Of a DNA stretch of 64,000 nucleotides, positions 17,357 through 26,453 are shown one piece after another. The notes under the pieces are model-generated. The model searched no databases. It saw nothing but the letters and a program-made list of their open reading frames with translations, and was not told the DNA's origin. Each line of letters opens with the position of its first letter. The first letter of the stretch is position 1. Both the position numbers and the translations under genes were made by a program. Source of the DNA: Methanomassiliicoccales archaeon (GTDB lineage: Archaea; Thermoplasmatota; Thermoplasmata; Methanomassiliicoccales; JACIVX01); the NCBI GenBank assembly GCA_014361295.1, contig JACIVX010000001.1, forward strand, positions 124,001 to 188,000. Direction: 5' to 3'.

Positions 17357-18093
17357 TCTCCACAGAACAGTTGAGAGAGGCTGCGAGAAAAAATGGGCTG
17401 ACGATCTATCAGCAGGAGAAGGATTATTTCTTAAAACTTTTCTTATTTTACTATTACAGAAGATATGATGACGTCGTATTCAAAGGCGGAACATGTATGC
17501 GGTACCTCTTCGGCCTTGATCGTTTCAGTGAAGACCTTGATTTCAACTTACTAATCTTACCAGATGTCTTCAAGAAAGAAGTGAGAGCGACAATGAGAGT
17601 ATTGTTGAGTACTGTAGGCATCGAGTCGTATTTCATTAAAGAAGAGGAGTTTGAGAATGCCTACACCTGTGAAATTGGCTTCAACGGCCCGCTGTACAAA
17701 GGAACGCCGCTGACCAGGAACAAGATACGCATTGATGCTGGCAAGAAAACGGGAGTCTTGAAAAAACCAGAATGGAGAATGATCATTTCTGAGTATCCTG
17801 AGACTCGAGAACATTTTCTCGTTCTCGCAATGAACGAGGAAGAAATGATGGCTGAGAAGATCATCGCTCTGAATGAAAGAAAAAAGGGAAGAGATCTCTA
17901 CGATGTCTGGTTTCTAATCAACAAGGGTGTTAAGGTAGATGAGGATCTTCTGCGAGAAAAGAACATTTCGACTCAAAAGCTCGAAATATCCATTTCCGAA
18001 GAAGAGTACGAACGAGATATGAAGAGATTGATGAAAAAATTCGTCCCTTATTCTCAGGTGCTATGCGATGTTAAGAAGGCTTTGGCAATTTGA
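17353..18093 (+). CDS. abiEii: AbiEii/AbiGii-type nucleotidyltransferase toxin
   Basis: 246 residues from GTG 17353, overlapping the antitoxin stop. The nucleotidyltransferase core is present: VVFKGGTCMRYLFGLDRFSE followed by DLDFNLL, giving the GG...DLD metal-binding signature, then the basic region and MAEKIIALNERKKGRDLYDV with FLINKG. AbiEii enzymes transfer nucleotides to RNA targets (for MenT relatives, to tRNA acceptor ends) and stop growth during phage infection. Motifs look complete, so the pair is probably functional. The open frame upstream of the GTG lies inside the antitoxin gene and is not family-like. Confidence 0.8.
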   Translation: MISTEQLREAARKNGLTIYQQEKDYFLKLFLFYYYRRYDDVVFKGGTCMRYLFGLDRFSEDLDFNLLILPDVFKKEVRATMRVLLSTVGIESYFIKEEEFENAYTCEIGFNGPLYKGTPLTRNKIRIDAGKKTGVLKKPEWRMIISEYPETREHFLVLAMNEEEMMAEKIIALNERKKGRDLYDVWFLINKGVKVDEDLLREKNISTQKLEISISEEEYERDMKRLMKKFVPYSQVLCDVKKALAI

Positions 18094-18224
18094 ATTAGTA
18101 TCTGTCACTGCGTCGAATTAAAGAATTATTATGTTCTTCCAGGGCACATTATTGATGCAGCACATTTCTTCAATTGCTCGTTGTTGTCTGCGCCGGTTTT
18201 TCAATTTACACTCAATGCGAACAC

Positions 18225-19434
18225 ATGAAGCCTACTACAAATTGCGAGCATGATGAACATTATGTACGTCGATCCTCAAGGAATCAGAACCAAATACTCA
18301 AATCAATCTTCGAAAGTTATTTTTTATTAAGAAATCATGCGAGATGCATGGACCATTCTTCACATTCAGAATCGTCGGTGGATCTTGGTTCTCTCTGGGA
18401 CGTATTCACAAGAAGGGAAGAATATGAATTGCGCTTCAGAGACAGATACAACCGTTTCCCTTTTTACATGAGTCGATCTCGAGAAATCTTTTCTCCTCTG
18501 GTCTCTCAATTCCTTTACGACAGCGGATTTCGTCCTGATTGGCCTGATGGCCATGATTTTGCGGTGTGTCTGACACACGACATTGACCGTATTTTCACGA
18601 GTTTCAGCGATATCGCAGGACGTGCTGCCAGATCATTGCTCAAAAAGGAAATCATGAAATCAGGGGTCATGTCCTCTCTTTTGTTTTAAAGAAGAAATAC
18701 GGTCGTGGAGTGATAAGAAAGATCATCGAAATTGAAAAGGAATATGACGGCAACTCAACTTTTTTCGTCATGGCAACGAATATCGATCCCGAGGACAGCA
18801 ACTACACCACATTGGACCTCGCGAACGAACTGGTATACATTAAAGATTCTGGCGGTGAAGTCGGACTCCATGGTAGCAAGGGCGCACACAACTCCGTTTC
18901 GCTGATGAAAAGGGAAAAGGACGAGGTCGAGAAATGCGTGGGTAAAAACATAGAGTCGTATCGAAATCACTATCTTGTGATATCGCTGCCAAGCACCTGG
19001 CGTTTGCTTCATGAGGCAGGTTTTAGTTACGATTGCACACTCGGATACGCGGATTGCGCAGGCTTCCGAAATGGCATGTGTTACCCATTTGAGCCCTATG
19101 ATCTTGAAAGACAAGATTACATTCCAATGCTCGAAATACCACTGACGGTGATGGACGGCACCGTACTGGATTACATGAAGCTTGACCACGCTCAGGCCTG
19201 GACTGTTATCGAGAAATTAATCGAAGAAGTCCGTCGAGTCAATGGCGTTTTTACTGTTCTTTGGCACAACACTTATTTCTCTGGAAAAGATCTTGAACTC
19301 TATAAAAAATTCTTGATCGGTGTTCGAAGAAAAACGCATGGCTCACATCCTGCAAAGAAATAGGCAACTACTGGATAAAGTCTGGATATGATAAAGAAGT
19401 CAAGAGGATTCTCTCGGAATCTCTTTCGAAATGA
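18225..19434 (+). pseudogene. Polysaccharide deacetylase (NodB-like), broken by two frameshifts
   Basis: ATG 18225 opens an N-terminal part that reaches DSGFRPDWPDGHDFAVCLTH followed by DIDRIF, the family's catalytic THDID motif, then stops at 18689. One base earlier in phase the reading continues as KKKYGRGVIRKIIEIEKEYD, FFVMATN, GGEVGLHGSKGAHNS (the HxxxxH metal ligands) and VFTVLWHNTYFSGKD. A second shift near 19340 gives the true tail KEIGNYWIKSGYDKEVKR. The intact enzyme would deacetylate a surface polysaccharide. Close relatives sit in exopolysaccharide clusters beside ATP-grasp and PHP genes, exactly as here. Confidence 0.78.
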
Positions 19435-19464
19435 AGCGATGTGAACGATCTGATGTCTTTGTGC

Positions 19465-20121
19465 TCAAAATGATCTGAACCTTGTTTTCACGAGTTTGAC
19501 CAATTGAGACATGAATGTGTTGATCTCCGGGTAGCCTCTCTTTTGGTGGATAATCCTAATTGAACTCAAAATGGAATCTAATGCAACATCACCGCCAATC
19601 TCAATTCGAATCTCATTCAACGCAAGACCAAGTTCCCAAGGAAAATGAGCATCACACCCCGCGATCCCGATTTTCTTGTAATCCTCCGCAAGTTTGATTG
19701 CTGCATTATTTTCGACATCAGAGCAGCGACCGTTGAAGACCTCGATCATGTCTACCCTATCCATCGGTATGCGATCTAATTTATGACCCCTCATTGGATG
19801 GGGAAGAACGACGAGTCCTCCCTTTTCTTTCACAAAATCGATTAACTCAGCACAATCTCTTGATTTTCTGACTTCTTCAATTCCAAGCGCAATAATGTCA
19901 CCGCAATCTGTAGCATATTCAATCGCTGGGATGATCCTCAACTTGTACTTCTTTTCCAGCTGCTCTCTCTGTTCAGCGGGCATCAAATAATTGTGCTCGC
20001 ATAGTGCGACCAGATTGATTCCTCTTCTCCTGCAGAAGTTCATGACAGTTTCGATGGACATGATGGAGTCTACGGATCGGTTCGTGTGCACATGGAACAA
20101 AAACGCTGTCCGCGAGGCCAT
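19465..20121 (-). CDS. PHP-domain metal-dependent phosphoesterase
   Basis: 218 residues from ATG 20121. N-terminal FLFHVHTNRSVDSIMSIE carries the HxH metal ligands, followed by LVALCEHNYLMPAE, IIPAIEYATD, VVLPHPMRGHK, and GIAGCDAHFPWELG (the final D-x-H). These are the ordered motifs of short PHP proteins, which hydrolyse phosphoesters using a trinuclear metal site. It lies about 20 bases downstream of the ATP-grasp gene on the same strand and convergent to the broken deacetylase. The trio suggests a modification step for a surface polymer; the substrate is unknown. Confidence 0.8.
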   Translation of the reverse strand: MASRTAFLFHVHTNRSVDSIMSIETVMNFCRRRGINLVALCEHNYLMPAEQREQLEKKYKLRIIPAIEYATDCGDIIALGIEEVRKSRDCAELIDFVKEKGGLVVLPHPMRGHKLDRIPMDRVDMIEVFNGRCSDVENNAAIKLAEDYKKIGIAGCDAHFPWELGLALNEIRIEIGGDVALDSILSSIRIIHQKRGYPEINTFMSQLVKLVKTRFRSF

Positions 20122-20141
20122 TATGCTCGACTCCTCTCACA

Positions 20142-21296
20142 TCACTGAAGTCTCTCCTGCATTGTCCTTGCCACCCTATAAATCTCCTCGAAGAAAGAGA
20201 GGAAAGAAGGCAAGGGGTCGCTTCGCCAGAGGTTCGACCTGACATCGGGATTCAGCAAATCTTTCATAATTGAAGGTATCGCGGATGGGTTCTCAATCGC
20301 ATGCGCAATCTCACCATCGAACGGCCAGTGAAATTTCACTCCCACCTCATACTTCTCTATTGGCACTATTTCTTTATCCAAAGCCATGTTGACGGCCATT
20401 GTTGGAAAATCAACGCCGCAGGCAATCGCAAGATCCAATGAACCCCAAAACTTTGGATTGATTTCCATCAGATAATATTCTTTTGTTCTTCCATCCCTTC
20501 TAAACTCCACCATCGCCACCCCGTGCCACTCAAGCGCGTCAAGAAGCTTCTGGCCGAGGGACATCAGTTCCTCATCGAAAATGCTCACAGCGCACGTGCT
20601 TGGTCCCCCTATCGCAGGGGACTCCCTTATTCTCTCGTGCATGAATGACTGGATACAACGACCTTTCTTATACAAGGCAAAGTATCCGAAGCCATGACCC
20701 TGTATGAACTCTTGGATGAGCGGGGAATGATCTCTCGAAAAGGCATCGTTCTGCCATTTTCTCAGTATTTCAATCAATTCCTTCTCATTCTTGGCGATGG
20801 ATGGCCTCCTCTTGTGTATTTCATGGCTGCCCTTCACAAAAACGGGATATCTCATTTTTGATGGTAAATCGATTTTTTCTTTCGAGAAATCGACCTCGAA
20901 GCTCTCTGGCACCGAAATCCCGAGAGATTTGGCCAAATCGCAAGTTTTCTTTTTGTCAAGGCAGTAATCGACTTTTTCAATCTCAGAAACAGGCGTCCTG
21001 CAGTATTTCTCAATTTCTTTCTTGAATTTTGCAACCAGCCTTACTGATCTCGCCCCTATGGGCAAGAGTACTTCGTATGATTTATTCGCAAGGAAATCGA
21101 GAAATTCGTCGATGTGGTTCTCATCGAATAATCTGTCATCATACGCGATCGAGTTCAGATACCTCGACATACCTGCAAGGCTGATCTTCTTTCCTATCGC
21201 GTCGACGATGAACCCGGCCTTCGACAGCGATCTCACCGCCCCCAGCGTGTGCTTGTAATTCGCATCAGTGATAAGAATCTTGATTGAATTACTCAT
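20142..21296 (-). CDS. ATP-grasp carboxylate-amine ligase
   Basis: 384 residues from ATG 21296 (MSNSIKILITDANYKHTLGA). The pre-ATP-grasp Rossmann domain (residues ~1-100, VLLPIGARSVRLV) is followed by DKKKTCDLAKSLGISVPES, the ATP-binding strand MRYPVFVKGS, PLIQEFIQG, VAMVEFRRDG and the metal-binding YLMEINPKFWGSLDLAIACG. These enzymes join a carboxylate to an amine through an acyl phosphate. Family members in archaeal glycan clusters are thought to decorate sugars or lipids; the substrates are not known here. Probably co-transcribed with the PHP gene. Confidence 0.8.
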   Translation of the reverse strand: MSNSIKILITDANYKHTLGAVRSLSKAGFIVDAIGKKISLAGMSRYLNSIAYDDRLFDENHIDEFLDFLANKSYEVLLPIGARSVRLVAKFKKEIEKYCRTPVSEIEKVDYCLDKKKTCDLAKSLGISVPESFEVDFSKEKIDLPSKMRYPVFVKGSHEIHKRRPSIAKNEKELIEILRKWQNDAFSRDHSPLIQEFIQGHGFGYFALYKKGRCIQSFMHERIRESPAIGGPSTCAVSIFDEELMSLGQKLLDALEWHGVAMVEFRRDGRTKEYYLMEINPKFWGSLDLAIACGVDFPTMAVNMALDKEIVPIEKYEVGVKFHWPFDGEIAHAIENPSAIPSIMKDLLNPDVRSNLWRSDPLPSFLSFFEEIYRVARTMQERLQ

Positions 21297-21435
21297 CCAT
21301 CACCAAACCGTGTATTGAAATTAGGGGATAAAATTACTCCTTGTCATCTTTGGTGTTTCTTGACTCAATTGAGGAGTTTAAATGTTGATATCTGTTGAAA
21401 ATGGAGCCCTGTTCGATTTTAAAAGGTTGCATTTT

Positions 21436-21448
21436 GATTTTATATATC
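21436..21448 (+). promoter_or_regulatory. TATA-like promoter of the CRISPR effector operon
   Basis: GATTTTATATATC. It would place the transcription start near 21470, leaving a leader of about 70-100 bases before the first effector gene. Confidence 0.45.
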
Positions 21449-21568
21449 GATATGAAGCGTACGAAGATGGAAATCTTTATTATCTACGGTTGAAATGATA
21501 ACTTTAGCATAGTATGGAGAAGGTGCCATAGGTAGCGATTGAATGCAAATACCATTGCTAAAGAAGAG

Positions 21569-22684
21569 ATGGGAATGTGTGAATACCTTGTAATGTTTAA
21601 GACTTTAACTCCGCTGTGGACCGGAGATGCCGCTGGAGAATGTAATGGATTAAGAGAAACAGGAATACTTGGGAGCCTGCGATGGTGGTATGAAGCTTTG
21701 GTACGAGGCTTAGGCGGCTATGTGTGTGATCCTACCGATAAAGATCAGAGGTGCGATTTCGGCAAGAAGAAGTCGGGAGAAACGAAGGATTCTGATCAGG
21801 GCATTCATGATGTCATTGATGGTTCAATCTGTCCAGCATGTCAGTTGTTTGGTTGTACGGGTTGGGCAAGGAAATTCAGGATTGAAGTTGAAGGCGGTAT
21901 CGCTGTTCCAGAGGTTTCTGTGAGAACGCGCAAGAAGCGGAATGGAAAATACCTAACTCGTAAGACCAGCGGTTTAATGTCTAGTGATCCAATCGCCATG
22001 AGGGTGGTGCCCCTGAGGAAGATTGAAGAAGACGAATGGATATTGCTCAACAGGACACTGGATATTATTGCTAACTACGGTGCGCTTGGTGCACGCACAT
22101 CGCAGGGTTGCGGTGTTGTAAGTATAGTGGAGAGTGATCTACCGTTTGGTGGTGGCAGCGTTAAGGATGTGAAATTTCGAGGCCATAAGAAGGCTTCTTC
22201 ACAAAATCTAAACAATTTCCCGAATATGAAGAATTTCTTCTTTTTCAAGCTCAAGCTTGGATTCCGTGACGTGATTTCGAATCTGATCAACAAAGAAGTC
22301 TTCTGGACCCATGCATCAGATGATAAGTTTTTTACTAGGGTACGGGGAAACTGGGAAAAGCTGTGGCAAGATTTTAGTATCTTGCCGATCGCATTTCATG
22401 CTAGAGATGCGTTGAGGATTTCGCTCAGCAAGAATGGGATATCAGAGAATGTTCTGGGGAAGATAGGAATGGGTTCTAAATTGTTCGTTTCCCATGGATA
22501 TAAAATTGATAGCGGAACGGTGGAAATGAGGATCTGGGGTTATGGGGTGGGCAATGAGGTCAAGGACCGCATAAAACATCGTATCAAGAATGCACTGGAA
22601 GGTACTTTGTTTGCACACGACAATTTCCTACAGTGTTGTGAACTGGTTGAAGAGAAAGCGGGTGCTGACATACTAGGGGATTGA
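21569..22684 (+). CDS. cmr1: Type III CRISPR RAMP protein Cmr1
   Basis: About 371 residues. The start YLVMFKTLTPLWTGDAAGEC, then GLRETGILGSLRWWYEALVR, is the defining N-terminal signature of Cmr1 (Cas7-like RAMP that caps the 3' end of type III-B-like effector complexes). Further on, NRTLDIIANYGALGARTSQG, with C and G following, matches the glycine-rich RAMP loop. Cysteines at CPACQLFGC suggest a zinc knuckle. Start options are TTG 21539, ATG 21569 and ATG 21575; I prefer the later two because the family begins a few residues before the first strand. The next gene starts two bases after its stop. Confidence 0.85.
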   Translation: MGMCEYLVMFKTLTPLWTGDAAGECNGLRETGILGSLRWWYEALVRGLGGYVCDPTDKDQRCDFGKKKSGETKDSDQGIHDVIDGSICPACQLFGCTGWARKFRIEVEGGIAVPEVSVRTRKKRNGKYLTRKTSGLMSSDPIAMRVVPLRKIEEDEWILLNRTLDIIANYGALGARTSQGCGVVSIVESDLPFGGGSVKDVKFRGHKKASSQNLNNFPNMKNFFFFKLKLGFRDVISNLINKEVFWTHASDDKFFTRVRGNWEKLWQDFSILPIAFHARDALRISLSKNGISENVLGKIGMGSKLFVSHGYKIDSGTVEMRIWGYGVGNEVKDRIKHRIKNALEGTLFAHDNFLQCCELVEEKAGADILGD

Positions 22685-22685
22685 T

Positions 22686-23555
22686 GTGAGCGATATGATA
22701 CACGATTACTACCTCAAAAAATCAAACCTCGACACTGGGCTAGAAGCGCTAACATTAAAGAAGGTCGGAGAACTCAAAATGGAAGTTTTGAAGAACGTTT
22801 TGGCGAAAAGAGAGGGGAATTTGGGGATTTTCTATCCTTCGAGAAATGATCTCTCGGGGTTGCCAATTAATACCACCTTGACAAAATTCACTTTCACACT
22901 GAAAAAGTCTTTCACGAGTAAAAACGAGGGTGAATTTTATCTTAACAAGAAAAAAAATGAGACCAAGATTCATGAAAACCCGATTGTCAGAGATCGATTC
23001 ACAGGTTTACCAATGGTGAGACCTTCAACATGGAAAGGGCATTTGAGATTTGCGGCGGATAGGGTAGACTGGGATGATGGTGAGAAGGAGAGAATTGTTC
23101 GGAGGCTTTTTGGAGCTGGACCTGAAGATAAAAATATGTTAAGGGGAAGACTGTACCTCTACCCGACATTCTTTGAGGAAGAAGCTGATTATGATGTAAT
23201 TACACCTCTCTCGCGGGATTCAAGAAAACCTGTTAGAGGGCCGATAGGAATTGAAGTCATGAAGACTGGAAGAAAAGGAAAATTCTTCCTTCTGTATTTA
23301 CCGTATCCTCGTGGCAATGATTTCACTGAAAAAGAAGTCCGCGATGATCTGAAATTTGTCGCTAAAGCCCTGACTTTGATGTTTTACACTTACGGTTTTT
23401 CTGCAAAGAAGACCTCCGGATTCGGTGTAGTTGAGGAAAAATTGGAAGATGGTGAATTATGGGTTCGTCGCAAGACCTGCGATCAAGGTATTTGTAAGAA
23501 ATGTTTTTCAACATTGTTCGATCTAGAAGCTAGAATGGAGGAAATCTGGCAATGA
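22686..23555 (+). CDS. RAMP-superfamily protein of the type III effector operon
   Basis: 289 residues from GTG 22686. RAMP features: GLPMVRPSTWKGHLRFAADR (the conserved P-S/T-x-KG-x-R loop used by Cas7-type proteins), VRRLFGAGPEDKNMLRGRLY, and a C-terminal KKTSGFGVVEEK glycine-rich loop. CDQGICKKCF near the end is a CxxxxCxxC knuckle. It is probably a Cas7- or Cmr6/Cmr3-like subunit that binds crRNA in the complex; I could not assign it to one named family. It overlaps cas10 by four bases (ATGA), so the two are translationally coupled. Confidence 0.65.
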   Translation: MSDMIHDYYLKKSNLDTGLEALTLKKVGELKMEVLKNVLAKREGNLGIFYPSRNDLSGLPINTTLTKFTFTLKKSFTSKNEGEFYLNKKKNETKIHENPIVRDRFTGLPMVRPSTWKGHLRFAADRVDWDDGEKERIVRRLFGAGPEDKNMLRGRLYLYPTFFEEEADYDVITPLSRDSRKPVRGPIGIEVMKTGRKGKFFLLYLPYPRGNDFTEKEVRDDLKFVAKALTLMFYTYGFSAKKTSGFGVVEEKLEDGELWVRRKTCDQGICKKCFSTLFDLEARMEEIWQ

Positions 23556-26452
23556 ACATGACGAAGAACCCCATCGAGGTCATAAAGGCGAAGAGAGAAG
23601 AGATCTTGATGGGAGAGATTGCGGCGCTTCTTCATGATATAGGAAAAATGCATCCCGATTTTGTCAGACATCAATCGATCGAAAAAATTGGTCAAGATTT
23701 CGATCACGCTAAAATTGATGGTTTCCTAAATAGGGATCTGGTTGAGCTGTTGAAAAAACAGAGGTTAGAGAAATTCAATGCAAACGTGGATACTCTCATC
23801 AAAGAGCATCATCGTGGGGAAACCCCTCTCGTGGAATTTTTAAAGGTGTGTGACAGGAAAGATTCTGCTGATGACAAAGGGATAGTAAGAATGAAGCAAC
23901 CCGTTGGAAATACGATTATCGCGTCTCCATTCGGATATCCAAAGGAAAAGATTGATCTTGAATGTCTCGAGAAAAGATTTGACAATTTACAAAATGAACT
24001 CATACGTCTTTTTAATGTTTATGATAATGAATACTTCAATTTGGAATGTCTTAGAAGAGATATTATCAGGGCACTTGAATCATCATTTTCACACTGTCTT
24101 GGTGAAACAAGAATACCATCAAATGACGTGACGTTGTTCGACCATTCTTTTTCAACGGCATCGCTCTTCAAATCTTTACTGTGTGCGATCACACCTGGAG
24201 AGAAAGTTAACGCAAAAAATGCACAATGGCGTTTGTTCGGCTGTAGATGGAATGGGATCGAATTCATCAATAAGGGAAGAAAGGCCGAGGACATTTTAAA
24301 GAGAAGCGAGATTATAGAAAGCATAAGGGGCGAATTGAAAAAGAAATTTGAAGACGAGATTCCGATCGGCAACGCGATATATGAAGATCTTGATGGAATT
24401 TTCTTCACTTTTCCTGCTATGGACGACAGTGGCATGACAGAGAAACTTGCTAAAACATGTGCAGAAGAGGCCCTCACGATCATAAAAACTCAAAGTGGAG
24501 AGGAAATCTGGCCTTTTTTCTTGTTGAGTGAGCAGTCAAAAACCCTAACAATTCTTGCCAAAGAATTGAAGATCGCATCTGAAAAGATGAATTTTCCCAA
24601 ACTGAATCCGATATTAATCATTAGAAGAAATGAAGAGCAAAAAGAGTTGGTGAAAGAATTAGACTTCTCGGTCAATTCTGGAGATTTGCGTAAAGGAACT
24701 GTTGATGAAACTGAGAAGGACATTTGTCCTGTATGTAGGTTAAGGACGAAGCGAACTATTGAGGAAAGATGCGCTATTTGCGAAGAGAGGAGAAAGGGAC
24801 GGTTGCAAAACTGGATTGAGGACAGAGAAAAGACGATCTGGATCGATGAGGTTGCTGATAAAAACAACCGCATCGCACTGATCTCTCTCTATTTTAATAT
24901 CAGTATGTGGCAAGATGGAACGATGGTAGGGACGATTTTTTCGCAGAGCTTTGAGGATTGGTATAATGGAATGAAAGATGAAAAGACAACTCCCCAGTTA
25001 TTGAGGGAAGCGGGAGTGAAGAATGAAATTCGTCCTGACAAGAAGTCCGTATATGAGTTGCTACATAATTGCGTCGATGGATCACAAGAGTGTTCAGATG
25101 ATCGAGCCGCAACAATCTTGAACACTTTTTTTGAGGAAGTCAGCATATTAAAGAATTATCAAAACCATCTCAATAACATTAAGGAAAGGATCGGTAAAGA
25201 TAAGATAAATGAGAAAGATCTAGCCACCTATCTTTTCACTCAGAATCCCTCTCCTGCACGGCTATACAGAATTTGGAAAGAGACAGAGGAGTTCTTTGAA
25301 GTTCTTCTTCAGGAAATAAGTCAAAAGATCTATTCGCACAGTTGGAAAAGAATTGCTTTCGTTATCGAGGATTCCCAATTTATAAAAAAACCCAATGAGA
25401 ACTCAGTATGCATCGGAGGCATCGAGGGACTTGAGCCAAAGGACATTCTTTTGTTCTATGATTCAGATGGACAATTCTATACGATCGAATCGCTTGGCAA
25501 GTACAAATACGGCGGCCTTGAGGGCGTTAAGGCAGTTAGAGATGCCCTTACCGAAAAAGGACTGAATCGACTCGTGCTAGAGTCTGATCAATCGATTGAT
25601 CTGTTGAAAAATTCAGCAAAACCTAAGAACCAAGAGTTCGAAGAATATTATCCATTTATCGTTCTGATGAAATCTCCGTTATCAATGCGTTTTCTTGTTC
25701 CTGCGAGTGACTCGATGAAAATCATTTGCCTCATAGCCGATTTATACGCTCAGAGATTCCAAAAGGTCATCGGAAAGCTTCCATTGTACGTAGGTCTCCT
25801 CGTGGCAAAGAGAAAATTCCCGCTTTACGCTCTGCTTGAAGCAAGTGAAAGGCTGTTCAGGGATGAGAAATTCAGGGAACAGGTCATGATGAGCCCATGG
25901 TGGCTTAGTGGTAAGGAATTTGCGAATGACTATTTTGCCTATTACCCAGTGAGAAAAACCAGTATGGAAAAAAGATATACTCTTGACGATCTCGAGACTT
26001 TAGCTTATGACAAGACCTATGCTTTATACCCAGGCTACTTTGACTTTGAGTTGCTCCTCAGCACAGCCGATGTGCGCAACATAACTTATGAGAATGGAAG
26101 GAGAGCTGGCGAGGATTACAAGTTGTTTTCCAGGAGACCTTACTATTTTCATGAAATTCAAGACATAAAGAGACTCTGGGACATATTGAATAACAACCTT
26201 TCAAGCACCCAGATAAACTTCATCGAGGAAAGTCTCACAGGCAAGTTGCGGGACTGGAAAAATCTAGAGGATTCGAACAAGATGATAGTTTTCAGGAAAT
26301 TTGCAGAGGTTGTATTAAAAGACGCTTTTGGAAAGAAGTGGAAGGAATTTGATGAAGTGACGAGGTGTTTTGTTGTGAGATCGGCCATAGATGGGCTTCT
26401 GCTCGACACGATTGATCTTTTTAAACACACTGTGAAGGAAGGTGGTGAATGA
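23552..26452 (+). CDS. cas10: Cas10-like large subunit (Csx11 type) with HD domain and degenerate palm motif
   Basis: 966 residues from ATG 23552. N-terminal HD nuclease domain: IAALLHDIGKMHPDF with H28-D29, then EHHRG near residue 87 and CDRKDSADD near 108, so the metal ligands of an HD phosphohydrolase look intact. A zinc finger (CPVC at 392-395, CAIC about 18 residues on) follows. The C-terminal palm lacks GGDD: the equivalent place reads VPASDSM at residues 716-722, and no GGDD occurs anywhere. In active Cas10, GGDD makes cyclic oligoadenylate. Cas10 of subtype III-C (Csx11) is known for an inactivated cyclase, which fits the gene order here. ssDNA cleavage may remain; cOA signalling should be absent. 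Confidence 0.8.
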   Translation: MNMTKNPIEVIKAKREEILMGEIAALLHDIGKMHPDFVRHQSIEKIGQDFDHAKIDGFLNRDLVELLKKQRLEKFNANVDTLIKEHHRGETPLVEFLKVCDRKDSADDKGIVRMKQPVGNTIIASPFGYPKEKIDLECLEKRFDNLQNELIRLFNVYDNEYFNLECLRRDIIRALESSFSHCLGETRIPSNDVTLFDHSFSTASLFKSLLCAITPGEKVNAKNAQWRLFGCRWNGIEFINKGRKAEDILKRSEIIESIRGELKKKFEDEIPIGNAIYEDLDGIFFTFPAMDDSGMTEKLAKTCAEEALTIIKTQSGEEIWPFFLLSEQSKTLTILAKELKIASEKMNFPKLNPILIIRRNEEQKELVKELDFSVNSGDLRKGTVDETEKDICPVCRLRTKRTIEERCAICEERRKGRLQNWIEDREKTIWIDEVADKNNRIALISLYFNISMWQDGTMVGTIFSQSFEDWYNGMKDEKTTPQLLREAGVKNEIRPDKKSVYELLHNCVDGSQECSDDRAATILNTFFEEVSILKNYQNHLNNIKERIGKDKINEKDLATYLFTQNPSPARLYRIWKETEEFFEVLLQEISQKIYSHSWKRIAFVIEDSQFIKKPNENSVCIGGIEGLEPKDILLFYDSDGQFYTIESLGKYKYGGLEGVKAVRDALTEKGLNRLVLESDQSIDLLKNSAKPKNQEFEEYYPFIVLMKSPLSMRFLVPASDSMKIICLIADLYAQRFQKVIGKLPLYVGLLVAKRKFPLYALLEASERLFRDEKFREQVMMSPWWLSGKEFANDYFAYYPVRKTSMEKRYTLDDLETLAYDKTYALYPGYFDFELLLSTADVRNITYENGRRAGEDYKLFSRRPYYFHEIQDIKRLWDILNNNLSSTQINFIEESLTGKLRDWKNLEDSNKMIVFRKFAEVVLKDAFGKKWKEFDEVTRCFVVRSAIDGLLLDTIDLFKHTVKEGGE

Positions 26453-26453
26453 A

